Below, piece by piece: positions 1-10,782 of a stretch of 64,000 bases of DNA; positions within the stretch are counted from its first letter, which is position 1, and each line of letters begins with the position of its first letter. The translations under genes and the position numbers were made by a program. The DNA is taken from assembly GCA_029959085.1 (NCBI GenBank), contig JARWIR010000018.1, positions 2,294,001 through 2,358,000 of the forward strand, read 5' to 3'. Under the pieces are notes generated by a model. That model saw only the letters and a program-made list of their open reading frames with translations. It did not search any database and had not been told where the DNA came from. This DNA comes from Nemophila menziesii. Lineage: Eukaryota; Streptophyta; Magnoliopsida; Boraginales; Hydrophyllaceae.

Positions 1-468
1 TGTTTATGCCACCACATGTATCCATGAAGTAAAGTCTTTCCTTCTCTTTAGCAAGTTCACTCGTCTTCCCCGTTTCCAAATCCTGAAATGCACATTTATT
101 TGGGTAAAATGTCACTCTGTAGTTTAATTATTTTGTAATTTGAGGTATTAATAACAAATTAACACAATGTTTGGGCACATGAAGGACAGATTTTAAGTTA
201 AGAGTTTCCAGCTACAAATGCAAATGTTCCCTCTACTATTTTTAATTTTTGGTTTACTGGACATGGATTATTGGTAGAAAAGAATTGGTTATATGGTTTG
301 TTGCACCTGAATCTATTATCCACACATTATTCCAATTACAATCCTTTAAGACACTAAGGGCTTGAGATAAGGAATACTTACCTAAGAAGCTGAGCTTGAG
401 CCGCTAGTTTTTTAAAGTGACCTGAGAAGACTTCTTAGTTCTCAATTTCTTCATTGTTGAGAGTATTT
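1..468 (-). pseudogene. Copia-A fragment: protease and pre-integrase region (unit 0)
   Basis: Read on the minus strand, this encodes a Ty1/copia protease stretch with NWNNVWIIDSGATNH; the catalytic Asp-Ser-Gly codons are at 313-305. The start of the GAG-pre-integrase segment follows at lower coordinates and leaves the window at base 1. Upstream protein sequence is cut at 468 by Copia-B. Of all the copies this one best keeps the Trp-Ile-Ile-Asp-Ser-Gly protease motif. Reading frames on either side are broken by stops, so it is a remnant. Confidence 0.82.
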
Positions 469-752
469 TGTAGAAATAAAATGGCCAGATGTTATTAACA
501 GAGAAAAGGAATATTTTGCTGGTAAAGAAGATAAAAAAGCTACGGAATTGAATTGATTTATTTCATGCTAATATGTTGTCCTATATAGTCATACAAATAA
601 GGACTCCTCTAACTAACTAATCTCTAGAAAATAGGAAAACATTAACTGATTTGCTAAATCTAATGAATGACTTAGCAACTAACGAATAACTTAACAACTC
701 TAACAAATTATTGACTTGGTAAAACACATTAGCTGAATGTTGTAATTTAACA
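469..752 (-). repeat. Copia-B 3' LTR (unit 0)
   Basis: A 284 bp LTR. On the minus strand it starts TGTTAAATTAC and ends in CA, and it is the same sequence as the complete Copia-B LTRs at 52812-53095 and 56996-57278. On the plus strand CTCCCCCTC follows it directly, which on the minus strand is a G-rich polypurine tract next to the 3' LTR. The left end reads TGTAGAAAT here, against TGTTGAAAT elsewhere. Confidence 0.9.
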
Positions 753-822
753 CTCCCCCTCACCGTCAACACTTCTTCTTTCCTTCAATCCGAGCTGATG
801 GCATAAACTCGTAAATTGTTCA

Positions 823-1077
823 CTACTCAAGCCTTTTTGTGAACAAGTCTGTCACTTGGTTCTTCGTCTTGATATACTTCAACTTAATATATTCTTGAAG
901 AACTTTCTCCCTGATGAAGTGAAAATGAACTTCCAAGTGTTTTGTTCTAGCATGAAAGACTGGATTGCCAAACGTATAGTCACTAGCATAATCGGCATCA
1001 CAATAACCAAATAACTTACATTCTCCACCTTTCTTATATAATATACCATGACCAAGAGTGCTCTTCACATACCTCAA
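823..1077 (-). pseudogene. Copia-B RNase H C-terminal fragment (unit 0)
   Basis: An 84-codon minus-strand stretch that is the end of a Ty1/copia pol. It joins the start of RNase H ([11 protein letters not shown]) directly to its C-terminal part ([14 protein letters not shown], then FIREKV and DLFTK). The middle of the domain, including the catalytic acidic residues and the region normally starting with an STTGY-like motif, is missing. Every copy in the array and the complete Copia-B share this gap, so it existed before amplification. Its 5' end is cut at the repeat-unit boundary (1103). Confidence 0.85.
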
Positions 1078-1103
1078 TATTCGCCAACGGCTTCAAGATG
1101 AGG

Positions 1104-1982
1104 GTTTGGTATGTATAAAAAGTGAAATTTCAGGCTTTTCGTATTGTTTTTCAGCAATTTGATAACATTACAAGGTTAGTAGATATTGAAATTAATTTGC
1201 CATTAATGTAGTTAAAAGTGCCATTTTTAGGATTCTTTCTAGAATACCATTGGAACAATCTAAGTGTTAAAAAACGTGAGTGGTTGAAGGAAATTTATTA
1301 TCCAATGGCACATGCAAAAAATATTTTTACTTCGAGCTTCGAGTGAGATCTAAGGTAAAGGTAAATGAGGAACTTCACGCATATGTCTATGTCAGCTAAA
1401 AGATGGAGCATGATATCATTATTTAGTTTACATTGAAGCCATCTTAGCCAAAATAAAACAGAATTAATGATATATACAAATATATGGGCTGGGGTAAGAA
1501 AATATTATTAGACTTAGAACATCTAATATATGTGTTATTCACACAAATGTATTAATACTTTTTATAGCCCCTATATATGTATATATATATATGTATATAT
1601 ATCAATTAGAAATAAGATAATTATAACACCTAATGATCAAGGAGGATTGGGATGTGTGGTTTTATTAGGTCAAATTCAACTCCCCTTTCTCTTTGGTAGT
1701 TTAACATATGTTATTAAAGATGTGGACAAGGTGGAAAAGCTTGCAATGTGTTTGTAGCCATGCAGGATATTAAAACAACTTAGGACAATAGAAACAAACT
1801 ATAAGATAATTTACGAGGTTAGATGTGCATCTATAAGAGAAACAGATAAAGGATAATAATAATTGGATGATGATTTGAGTACAGGTGACAAGGTGGATCC
1901 AAAGTTCTGTCTTGTCCAATTAGTTACTGCAGATATAATCAAAGAAGTAGATAATAGTACTATGGATATGGATAAGACAATT
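1104..1982. other. Unit spacer between array junction and MITE (unit 1)
   Basis: No gene recognised. A plus-strand open stretch (1863 to the MITE, starting MDDDLSTGDKVDP) recurs in all units with small changes, and its continuation is destroyed by the MITE. I recognise no domain in it. Another stretch near 1625-1757 is also kept in all units without recognisable identity. These could be remains of exons or of a transposon, but repeat copying alone explains their conservation. Confidence 0.5.
1571..1602. repeat. (TA)n microsatellite, unit 1 allele
   Basis: An imperfect TA tract broken by two TATG interruptions. The same site has very different lengths in other units: 19677-19737, 31194-31210 and 42539-42592. 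Confidence 0.9.
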
Positions 1983-2583
1983 CTTGTAGGTAGGGTTGTA
2001 AATGTGTCAACCCTCTCGCGAGCAGCTCGAGCTCGGCTCGAAAAAAATTGTGTTTGCGGTCGGATCGAATATAAACAAGCTCAACCTCAAGTTTTAATTT
2101 AAGCTCAATAAGTAAACAAACTAGCTCACTCTCGTTCGTGAAAGACTCGTTTAAATTTATGAGTATAAATTAATATATAATCTACTTATAATTATATTAG
2201 TTAACCTTCAACAACTTGGATATTCTTAATTTCTTTACAAATTTATTTTTTTCATTAATAGTATGCTTCATATATTCATACCACACACTCTATCAAATAC
2301 CAATCGCCCGTGAAAGCCCCATTTCAGCGATAAACTAACAAATTTTTCATGTGCAACTCAAACTCAGCTCTAAAAGGATTGTTATATAAGTTAAAAAAAT
2401 AAGTTTAAACATCTCTGCTTTGGATCATTAAAAGCTCGGGCTTGACTAGTTTAAAATTGAGCTCAGCTTGGCCTAGCTCGTTCAAATTTTGAACTCGGCT
2501 CGGCTTGGCTTGAAAATATAAACAAACAAGTCTATAATCTAGTATTTGTCTCGGCTCAGCTCGTTCACAACCATACTTGTAGG
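1983..2583. mobile_element. hAT-like MITE (unit 1), with target duplication
   Basis: The element is 1991-2575 (585 bp) with an 8-bp target duplication CTTGTAGG at 1983-1990 and 2576-2583. Terminal inverted repeats are imperfect: TAGGGTTGTAAA at the left, and TATGGTTGTGAA as the reverse complement of the right. Both subterminal regions are rich in GAGCTCGGCTCG-like motifs in opposite orientations. There is no transposase. An 8-bp duplication and short TIRs are typical of hAT elements; assignment to that superfamily is inference. It interrupts the conserved open stretch to its left. Confidence 0.82.
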
Positions 2584-4195
2584 TTACTAATCGATTCAAC
2601 TAGAGCTAATCGATCCATGAGTCCAAATGAAGGACAATTTTCTTGTCCATATTTTTACTAATGTAAATACGTGTGGAAAAACCAAAGAATCAATGACCTA
2701 TATATATCTTCATTGGGAATTCCCTCATTATCAAGAAAATGCAATGATAGACACACTTAACATGATTGAGGCAAAGGTCTTATCTAAATCTCAAGCATAG
2801 AAATCGTGACTACTTTCAAAAAAAGTATGAAAGATCTAATTTATTATTCTACAAGCTTTTTGCCAAAAAAATATAATCTATGATTTATGACTTATGGTGG
2901 AATTGAAAACAATATAATGGCTGGTTTACCATTGGAAAACTTATCAATAGGGTAAACTTATCAGTAGGGTAATGTTAAGAGGTACATGATTTAGGAATTT
3001 TATAAAAAATCAAAATTGTGCTATTGACAAATACAACGTAGATATTACTTAAAATTTCATCATAACTAGCATCTGAATTTGATGAAGGTATTTATTACTA
3101 CATACAAGTTTTATGTACCAAAAAATTAATACAAAGTAGATCATAAATGTTGGAATGTTTGATATGAGGAAATTTTTATTACTAAAACAAGAAATTAATG
3201 TCTTCTGATGATCAATTTTGAAATAGGATGATCACGATATAAAAATACTTAAAGTAGAAAAATCAAACAAATCTGTATTATAGATTGTATGTGATATTTT
3301 CAATAAAGAAAACAATGATTGGGTTTATGATATGTATGTTGAATTTTTTACAAGACTAATTTAAGGAAAGTATAACGTTGTTTTGATTGCTTAAAACATA
3401 TAGTGAATATACATTCATTATGACACATACAAAATTTGGATAACAGACTCTAGTTAATCAATATACCAACAATGTATCTCAAGAACAGATTTACAATGAA
3501 CACATAAATTGAAAAGAGTTGAAATTATTTGGGATACAAACACTCCTAAAAATATAAAATTTGGGTCAAAGTGTTGTAGAAATGCTATTTCCACTATTTG
3601 CAATTTGAGTAAATAGAGATTTCTTAAGATATATTTTTCAATTTGTGTGAAATTAATAAAAAAACATTTAAACAAATTTTGTTAAGTTTCCAAGAAAGTG
3701 CACAATTTCGGTATCTTCAATATCACTGATCTGAATAAATAATCAAATAACCAATTTTTTTCTGCATAAAATAAATATATATTAATAATTATTATACAAC
3801 ACTATAAAATATTTTTTATTGATCTTTATCGCTAAAATGGTTCCAAAGGTAAACACACTAAAAATTAGTATATGTTAGCTAAATTCTCCATATATATTTA
3901 GTATGCTTAACGAGGGGTCTGATTGAAAAGTGGATTGTCTTACAATACAAAAGATTATCATATAGATGAGTGTAAATGGGAAAAATTATTAGATCAAAGT
4001 ATTCATCATACATAATTATATAAATATGGATATTTACTTACTTACTTACTTGTTGAAATAAATGTTTTGATTGGAAGGTCACTAGAGGTTCAAATCAGGA
4101 TCATGTTGGTTCCACTTTGTTGATATATCTTGAGACGTCTAATTTTGGCTTGAGGTCTAATTTTCTAATTCTTCTTTCTGTATCTAATTTCTATG
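2584..4195. other. Unit spacer between MITE and Copia-D remnant (unit 1)
   Basis: AT-rich DNA with stops in all frames and no protein family I recognise. A minus-strand open stretch (3454-3675) recurs in every unit and probably reflects only common descent. The right end should correspond to Copia-D RT or integrase sequence by position, but no RT motif is visible, so that part of the element is either lost or replaced. Confidence 0.5.
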
Positions 4196-4239
4196 TTCAC
4201 CACAGGATACTGTTTCACTTTGGGACACAATATCATATC
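4196..4239 (+). pseudogene. Copia-D RNase H, left piece before the nested insertion
   Basis: This encodes TTGYCFTLGHNIIS, the start of a TNT1-94-like RNase H core (family norm TTGYVFTLGG..ISWKS). The nested retrotransposon enters right after ATATC at 4235-4239, and the frame resumes at 10783. In uninterrupted units the next codon is TAG in place of the family Trp, so the domain was already dead before the insertion. Confidence 0.8.
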
Positions 4240-5169
4240 TGTTGGAAAACTTGAAGGTCATAAGGTGTAACTTTTGGACACTTTAACTTCTCCCACATCG
4301 GTAGGAGAAAAGGGTTTTTACCTTCTTTTATAAGGTGTAATATTAACAATGTCCAAATAGCCAATAACCATGCACATAGCAAAGCAATGGGTTAGCCCAC
4401 ACGCGCGCACCACCACCACCACCACCACCCACCCGCCTGGCCCGGCCCGGCGATGGCGTAAGGCGTGGGTCGTGGGTCGTGGGGAGTTTGGGGAGTCAAA
4501 AAATGAAAAATGAAATGGATTTTGTACCAGCTCTTATAGTGGGGAGTTGACTACTCAACCTAAACGTAGAGACAAATCTCCACCAATCTCGCACGCGTTA
4601 AGGTGAAAGAATATCCCAGCAGCTGTTACTTAGTCAAGTCAAACACGTGGGAATATCAAAGGAGGTCAACTAAGCTGTTACAGAAAATCAAATCAAATCA
4701 CAAACGTGGGGGTTACAAGACAATCAAAAACGTCTACCCAATTAAGCCAATTTCGGGAGGAAATCATGGGCATTAATGGGGACGTTTCTGAAGGCTTGGG
4801 TCCTCCTCTCCACTCCCCTATATAAAGAGCACTCACTCCACTCTCAGAAGCTACGAAATAACACACAAGAAAAACACCCTGCCTCATATTTTTCTTACGT
4901 TGTAATTCTATTAGAGATACCAGGCACGCCGGAATATCTTTTTAACAACGGTGACCCTGTGTTTTTCTTTTCCGTGTAAGTGATTTGTTATTTCCATGTA
5001 CTTTTTAATTCGATTTTTGTAATCGTATTTCCGTGTAATTGTTATTCGATTGTTGTAATCGCATTTCGATTTATTGTAATAGTTAGTTTGTTTCAAAACA
5101 TTTTTTCTTTTCATTTGTTTTTCCGGAAACCATTTTCTTTTGTACAACTGGTGGTTATTTCTAATAACA
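4240..5169 (+). repeat. Copia-N 5' LTR
   Basis: 930 bp, TGTTGG...ATAACA. It contains a (CAC)n run around 4408-4433, a GC-rich patch (about 4434-4490) and a TATA box with cap region about 580 bp in. Compared with the 3' LTR it lacks about 24 bp of GGC/CCGG-rich sequence. Confidence 0.94.
4819..4826 (+). promoter_or_regulatory. TATA box of the Copia-N 5' LTR
   Basis: TATATAAA, followed 20-40 bp on by a CACTCACTCCACTCTC stretch like a copia transcription start region. The identical box is in the 3' LTR at 10427-10434. This is probably the U3/R boundary. Confidence 0.72.
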
Positions 5170-5214
5170 ATTTAAAAAGATATTTATTTTCTTTTCCACC
5201 GGTTATTTTTGAAA

Positions 5215-6549
5215 ATGGCTCTTCCTATTTCGGCTTTTGGTTCTTCTTTGAACACTAAGCCTCTTCTCGACGCAAACAAGTTGGAACCCCTTAATGGCTC
5301 TAACTATAAGCGTTGGGCGCAAAAAATAATGATATGCCTTGAACAGTATGAGCTCGACTTTGCTATAGTCGAGGCTCCTCCACTTTTGGAAATTGGAGCC
5401 CATACTGAACAAGAGCTAGCTAGGCATGCTGCCCTCGAATCTAGGTTCAAAAGAGCTAACACCATGGCTCGGGGCTGGATGCTGAACAACGTTACTAATC
5501 CCATCTTTGACCTCCTTGCCAAAGAGAAATCGGCAAAGGTCATATGGGAAACTCTCGAGAAGAAATATGGGGCTGATGATTCGGGTAAGAAAAAGTACGT
5601 GACTGGGAATTGGTATAATTTTAGACTTACGGATTAGAAACCCATGACTGAACAACTCGATGTGTACGAGAACCTATGCGCGGAGGTTATCGCCGAAGGC
5701 ATGAAGATGTGTGAAATTCTTCAAGCCAACATTTTGCTTGAGAAATTTCCCCCATCTTGGAGTGAATACCGCAACCACCTCAAGCACAAAAAGAAAGAAA
5801 TGACCCTCCAAGAGCTCATCAGCCACATCCAAGTCGAAGAAGCGAATCGACTAAAGGATAAGTCAATCTCTTTCCCTTCTCATTCTTCCAAAGCTAATCT
5901 AGTCGAAGGTTCTGGCCAAGGTAACAAAGACAGGTTCAAAGGGAAGGGAAAGCATCAAGGGTCCAACAAATCTAAGTCTGGGGGAAACAAGAATCGCGGC
6001 AACACCAACAAACAAGGTGGAGGATTCAAGATCTCTGGTAAGATTCAAAAAACTAAAGGGGCCTGTTACTGTTGTGGCAAAGAAGGGCACAAAGCTTTCG
6101 AATGTCCCCAGAGAGCTGGCCAGGGTCCCAAAGCTGTCGCAAATCTGACTGAGACCGAAGAAATAATCGCTGCAGTAATGGTTGAGGTAAACTTGGTAGA
6201 GAATAAGAGCGAGTGGATCCTTGACACTGGAGCTTCTCGCCATTTCTGCGCAAACAAAGCCTTGTTCAAGAAATTCGAAAAGGCAACTGATGGTGAGTGT
6301 GTGTACTTGGGTGACTCTTCCACCGCTACTGTTCTCGGGAAAGGTCAGGTTCCCCTCAAACTCACCTCTGGTAAGACTCTTGAACTAAATGATGTTCTCT
6401 TCGTCCCCTCTCTCCGTAGGAACTTAGTTTCCGGGGCTCTCCTTAACAAAGTTAGTCTCAAACTTGTCTTCGAGGGGGGAAAGTCATTATCACTAAAAAT
6501 GACGAATTCGTGGGGAAAGGGTACCTTAATAATGGCTTGTTTGTTTTAA
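5215..6549 (+). pseudogene. Copia-N gag-protease, interrupted by one TAG
   Basis: The start is ATG at 5215 (MALPISAFG). Gag residues continue in one frame across a TAG at 5635-5637 (LTD-stop-KPMTEQ), so a single nonsense change splits gag. The CCHC zinc knuckle CYCCGKEGHKAFEC is encoded near 6064-6105, and the aspartic protease motif WILDTGASRHFC near 6214-6249. After LSLK a frameshift near 6495 sends this frame to a stop at 6549, while the true protein continues in another frame from about 6500. In an intact element this would make the particle protein and the processing protease. Confidence 0.9.
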
Positions 6550-7282
6550 ACACTGTAAATGAGAATGCATCTAATTCCGCTTATATTGTTGAGTCTGATC
6601 AAATGTGGGACGGTAGACTAGGCCATTTAAATGTTGCGTCTATTAAAAGGCTTAAAAATCTTGGACTAATACCCGTTAACAACGTGGATGACTTTGAAAA
6701 ATGTCAAATATGTGTAGAGTCCAAACTTGCGAAAAAACCTTTTAAATCCGTTACCACGAGACAAACCAAATTACTTGAATTAGTTCATTCGGACTTAGCT
6801 GATTTTTAAAACTCCGCTAGTATAGGAGGAAAACTTTACTACATAACCTTCGTAGATGACTACTCTAGGTTTACTAAAGTGTATCTTCTTAAAACTAAAG
6901 ATGAGGCGGAAAATGCGTTTTTAAAATACAAAGCCGAAGTTGAAAACCAACTAGACTGTAAAATCAAACGACTTAGGTCCGATAGAGGAGGCGAGTATAG
7001 TTCTAATTCTCTTAAAGAGTTTTGTGAAACAAATGGAATTATCCACGAACTGAGTGTCCCTCATACACCCCAACAAAATGGCATAGCAGAGAGAAAGAAT
7101 AGGTCCCTTAAAGAGACATGAATGCCATGTTAATAAGTTCAGGTTTACCAAACAACATGTGGGGGGAAGCTGTCTTGTCAGCCTGTTATGTACTTAATAG
7201 GGTACCACATAAATCCCTAGAAAAGACCCCGTATGAAATGTGGAAGGGTTTTCCACCAAACCTGAAATTTTTAAAAGTGTAG
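6500..7282 (+). pseudogene. Copia-N integrase region, two stops and a frameshift
   Basis: GAG-pre-integrase begins with NDEFVGKGYLNNGLFVLN and continues with MWDGRLGHLNV and the H2C2-type CQICVESKLAKKPFK. The core has HSDLADF, then FVDDYSRFTKVY, then LRSDRGGEYSS and PQQNGIAERKNRSLKE, so the D,D,E catalytic positions are visible. Breaks: TAA at 6807-6809 (DF-stop-NSASIGG), a frameshift near 7115 (KET then MNAMLISSGLPNNMW), and TAG at 7280-7282 in place of the Trp of KVWGCLA. Integrase would insert the cDNA into the host genome; this copy cannot. Confidence 0.88.
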
Positions 7283-9289
7283 GGGTGCCTAGCCAAAGTC
7301 AAACTACCTGATTTTAAAACTGTCACCGTTGGTCCCAAAACCGTTGACTCAATTTTCATAGGGTACGCTCAGAATAGTGCGACTTACAGATTCTTGTCAT
7401 TAGAAGATAACTCTATTTGTGGATATAAAGATGCTGAGTTCTTTGAACAACTTTTCCCTTTGAAAGATTTAAATACTGTCAATGCTTCTTTACCTGTTGA
7501 TAACTTATCTACTAATGATTTTGTACCTCTTTGTGATGTTTTTCCTAACCCCTCCACTTCCATGGAGCCTAGTAGTATTCCCGAGGAAGAACCTAGGAGA
7601 AGTAAGAGGCGCAGGATCGAGTCTAGCTTCGGCCCTGACTTTATAACAGCCTTTATAACAGAAGGTTCTCACATTGATCTATTAGACGAACAGGTAGTCA
7701 ATTGCTTCCTCATGGAGGATGACCCAAAAACTTATGATGATGCTTTAAAATCTATAGATGCTAGTTTTTGGAAAGAGGCTATTAATAGTGAACTTGAGTC
7801 AATTAAAAGTAACCATACATGGGAATTAACCGACTTACCTAGGGGTAGGAAAGCGATTAGTAGCAAATGGATTTTTATGAAAAAGTTGAGACCCGATGGC
7901 TCAATAGAAAAATTCAAAGCCAGACTTGTTATTAAGGGCTTCACCCAAAAGAAAGTTCAAGATTACTTTGACACCTATTCCCCAGTGACCAAAATTGCCA
8001 CGATAAGAACCCTTATTGCTTTAGCCGTCATTCACGAACTTGTAATACATCAAATGGATGTCAAAACCGCGTTCTTGAACGGAGATCTAGATGAAGAGAT
8101 CTACATGGCTCAACCTGAAGGGTGTGTGGTCCCTGGTCAAGGGGACAAAGTGTGTAAGTTGAAAAAATCCTTGTATGGTTTGAAACAGACACCGAAAAAA
8201 TGGTATGAAAAACTAGATAGTACTCTCACTTCATATGGGTTTATAGCTAACACTTCTGACTCATGTGTTTACTCCAAGGTAACAAATTCAGAGTGTGTTA
8301 TCATCTGCATTTATGTAGATGACATGTTCATCTTCGGTACTACTATTCATATTATAAATGAGACTAAACGCTTCTTGTCTTCCAGATTTGACATGAAAGA
8401 TATGGGAGAAGCTGATGTAATACTTGGGGTAAAAATCATTAAAAGCAGTAATGGTATTACCCTGAATCAGTCTCATTACGTAGAAAGGATGCTGAAGAAG
8501 TTCAATTCCTTTGAGGTAACGCCTGTAAATACTCCTTATGATTCTAGCATTAGTTTATCCAAACATTTTGGGGATGCTGTATCCCAAAATAAATATGCCA
8601 AAATCATAGGAAGTGTAATGTTCCTAATGAACTATACTCGACCCGATATTGCCTATGCCGTGAGTAGACTTAGTCGCTATACTCATAACCTAAGTAGTGA
8701 TCACTGGGTTGCACTTCGCCGTCTATTGAAATACTTGAGGGGTACCATCGATCTAGGCTTACACTATAACAAATTCCCTGCAGTCCTTGAGGGTTTTTGT
8801 GATGTAAACTGGATCTCTGACAATGACGAAGTAAACTCCACCAGTGGTTATGCGTTCTCCTTAGGGGGAGGTGCTGTATCGTGGAAGTCGTCCAAACAGA
8901 CTTGTATAGCACGCTCCACCATGGAGTCTGAGTTCATAGAACTAGAGTTAGCTGGGCAAGAAGCTGAGTGGTTGAGAAGTCTCTTATCGGATGTGCCACT
9001 TTGGGAAGGAAGTGCCACACCTGTATGTATCCACTGTGATTCACAAGCAGCCATTGGAGTCGCTCATAATAGCGCCTATAATGGGAAGAAGAGACACATT
9101 CGCATCAGACATGGGTCAGGAAGACAATTACTGAAGAATGGTGTGATAGCCTTGGAATTTGTACGATCAGAGGAGAATCTAGCTGATCCGTTCACCAAAG
9201 GCTTGACCAGGAGACTAGTCCTGGAGACATCGAGGGGGATGGGTCTAAAACCCACTAAGTGGGAACATGTGACTAATGAGTCAATGTGA
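7283..9289 (+). CDS. Copia-N reverse transcriptase-RNase H, open frame
   Basis: This is open for 668 codons from just after the TAG at 7280-7282 to TGA at 9287-9289. It is the 3' part of a pol polyprotein with no start of its own. It begins in the integrase C-terminus ([11 protein letters not shown]). RT follows with [55 protein letters not shown] and the catalytic YVDDM at 8312-8326. RNase H has [19 protein letters not shown], the TMESEF acidic site, [12 protein letters not shown] (Asp at 9038-9040) and ADPFTKGL at the end. Catalytic residues look intact, in contrast to the broken 5' half. It cannot be expressed as part of the polyprotein here. Confidence 0.9.
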   Translation, partial: GCLAKVKLPDFKTVTVGPKTVDSIFIGYAQNSATYRFLSLEDNSICGYKDAEFFEQLFPLKDLNTVNASLPVDNLSTNDFVPLCDVFPNPSTSMEPSSIPEEEPRRSKRRRIESSFGPDFITAFITEGSHIDLLDEQVVNCFLMEDDPKTYDDALKSIDASFWKEAINSELESIKSNHTWELTDLPRGRKAISSKWIFMKKLRPDGSIEKFKARLVIKGFTQKKVQDYFDTYSPVTKIATIRTLIALAVIHELVIHQMDVKTAFLNGDLDEEIYMAQPEGCVVPGQGDKVCKLKKSLYGLKQTPKKWYEKLDSTLTSYGFIANTSDSCVYSKVTNSECVIICIYVDDMFIFGTTIHIINETKRFLSSRFDMKDMGEADVILGVKIIKSSNGITLNQSHYVERMLKKFNSFEVTPVNTPYDSSISLSKHFGDAVSQNKYAKIIGSVMFLMNYTRPDIAYAVSRLSRYTHNLSSDHWVALRRLLKYLRGTIDLGLHYNKFPAVLEGFCDVNWISDNDEVNSTSGYAFSLGGGAVSWKSSKQTCIARSTMESEFIELELAGQEAEWLRSLLSDVPLWEGSATPVCIHCDSQAAIGVAHNSAYNGKKRHIRIRHGSGRQLLKNGVIALEFVRSEENLADPFTKGLTRRLVLETSRGMGLKPTKWEHVTNESM

Positions 9290-9823
9290 TTTCCCCATCC
9301 CTAAGGCTCAAACCCAAATCGTCTTGTTCATAGCCACTTGTGGTGGTCCTTTTGGGGGAGGACTTGATGAAAAAGGCGTACCGAGTGTTGAAACTCACAT
9401 TTGAATTCATAGCCTTTATGGTGGTCCTTTTGAGAAGGACTTGATGAATTCAAGGGTAACTTTGAAACCCAAATATTCATGGTAGAGTGTTGAGGAGACG
9501 TCCTTACACCACTCTCAAATGAATAAATCCACCAAGTTCATAGCCCTTAAAGGGTGGTCTTTAGAGAAGGACTTTGATGAACCAAAAGGTGATGTTAGAG
9601 GGAACCATAACCTTGAATCGGGTAGAGTATGTGCTGTGAGGGTCTCGATCGATAACCGTTAAAGTTCAAGAGTAAGTTCACTTAAACGGAATTCGGTGGT
9701 TGCCTCACTTCACTACGTGTCAATTCAAATCGCAAGATATTGACACTTAAGTACAATTCACCCATTCTTCTTTTTGGAACATTCTCTCCAAACCATTTGT
9801 TGACATTCAAGTGTCTGGGGGAT
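9290..9823 (+). other. Copia-N 3' untranslated region with three hairpin repeats and PPT
   Basis: Non-coding. Three imperfect direct repeats, each starting TTCATAGCC and ending near GATGAA, lie at about 9327-9371, 9406-9449 and 9537-9583. Each contains an inverted pair like GTCCTT..AAGGAC that could form a short stem. A further inverted pair GAGTG/CACTC flanks GGA/TCC at about 9485-9515. The polypurine tract is the CTGGGGGA just before the 3' LTR (9815-9822). Confidence 0.75.
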
Positions 9824-10777
9824 TGTTGGAAAGCTTGAAGGTCATAAGGTGTAACTTTTGGACACTTTAACTTCTCCCACATCGGTAGGAGAAAAGGGTT
9901 TTTACCTTCTTTTATAAGGTGTAATATTAACAATGTCCAAATAACCAATAACCATGCACATAGCAAAGCAATGGGTTAGCCCACACGCGTGCACCACCAC
10001 CACCACCACCACCCACCCGCCCGGCCCGGCCCGGCACCGGCCCCGGCACCGGCGACGGCGTAAGGCGTGGGGCGTGGGTCGTGGGTCGTGGGGAGTTTGG
10101 GGAGTCAAAAAATGAAAAATGAAATGGATTTTGTACAAGCTCTTATAGTGGGTAGTTGACTACTCAACCTAAACGTAGAGACAAACTCCACCAATCTTGC
10201 ACGCGTTAAGGTGAAAGAATATCCCAGCAGCTGTTACTTAGTCAAGTCAAACACGTGGGAATATCAAAGGAGGACAACTAAGCTGTTACAGAAAATCAAA
10301 TCAAATCACAAACGTGGGGTTTACAAGACAATCAAAAACGTCAACCAGATTAAGCCAATTTCGGGAGGAAATCATGGGCATTAATGGGGACGTTTCTGAA
10401 GGCTTGGGTCCTCCTCTCCACTCCCCTATATAAAGAGCACTCACTCCACTCTCAGAAGCTACAAAATAAAACACATGAAAAACACTCTGCCTCATATTTT
10501 TCTTACGTTGTAATTCTGTTAGAGATACCGGTCACGCCGGAATATCTTTTTAACAACAGTGACACTTTGTTTTTCTTTTCCGTGTAAGTGATTTGTTATT
10601 TCCCTGTACTTTGTAATTCGATTTTCGTAATCGTATTTCCGTGTAATTGTTATTCGATTGTTGTAATCGCATTTCGATTTATTGTAATAGTTAGTTTGTT
10701 TCAAAACATTTTTTCTTTTCATTTGTTTTTCAGGAAACCATTTTCTTTTGTACAACTGATGGTTATTTCTAATAACA
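9824..10777 (+). repeat. Copia-N 3' LTR
   Basis: 954 bp, TGTTGG...ATAACA. It is longer than the 5' LTR mainly because of a GC-rich expansion (CCGGCCCCGGCACCGG type) around 10030-10060. TATATAAA is at 10427-10434. The direct repeat ATATC follows at 10778-10782. Confidence 0.94.
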
Positions 10778-10782
10778 ATATC

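Larger units (their letters stand above)
1..1103. repeat. Tandem array, partial unit 0 (right-hand tail)
   Basis: This is the right end of an 11.4 kb repeat unit whose body lies left of the window. It matches the ends of units 1-4 (about 18110-19208, 29625-30724, 40968-42070 and 52346-53446) in the same order and orientation. It holds Copia-A protease/pre-integrase sequence, then the Copia-B 3' LTR and RNase H end. It stops at GATGAGG, after which unit 1 starts with GTTTGGTATG. The array therefore extends left beyond the window. Confidence 0.93.
4240..10777 (+). mobile_element. Nested Ty1/copia retrotransposon (Copia-N), unit 1 only
   Basis: A near-complete LTR element of 6538 bp: 5' LTR 4240-5169, internal 5170-9823, 3' LTR 9824-10777. 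Both LTRs begin TGTTGG and end ACA, and the flanks carry an exact 5-bp duplication ATATC (4235-4239, 10778-10782). Units 2-4 show the empty site. Domain order gag, protease, integrase, RT, RNase H identifies Ty1/copia. The 5' half of the coding region has three nonsense codons and two frameshifts. By eye about 30 substitutions separate the LTRs, which fits a fairly recent insertion. I see no standard initiator-Met primer site next to the 5' LTR. Confidence 0.95.

Noticed and set aside
3454..3675. Minus-strand open stretch repeated in all units
   Set aside because: Short, of hydrophobic AT-driven composition, without a family match or conserved start context. Its recurrence is explained by unit duplication.
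4776..5258. Short open stretches on both strands inside the Copia-N LTRs (also 10301-10809)
   Set aside because: They fall within LTR U3/R/U5 with no coding signature, and they recur only because the two LTRs are copies.
5635..5637. TAG in Copia-N gag as programmed readthrough
   Set aside because: Ty1/copia elements normally have no stop there, and the element has two other nonsense codons and two frameshifts, so decay is the simpler reading.
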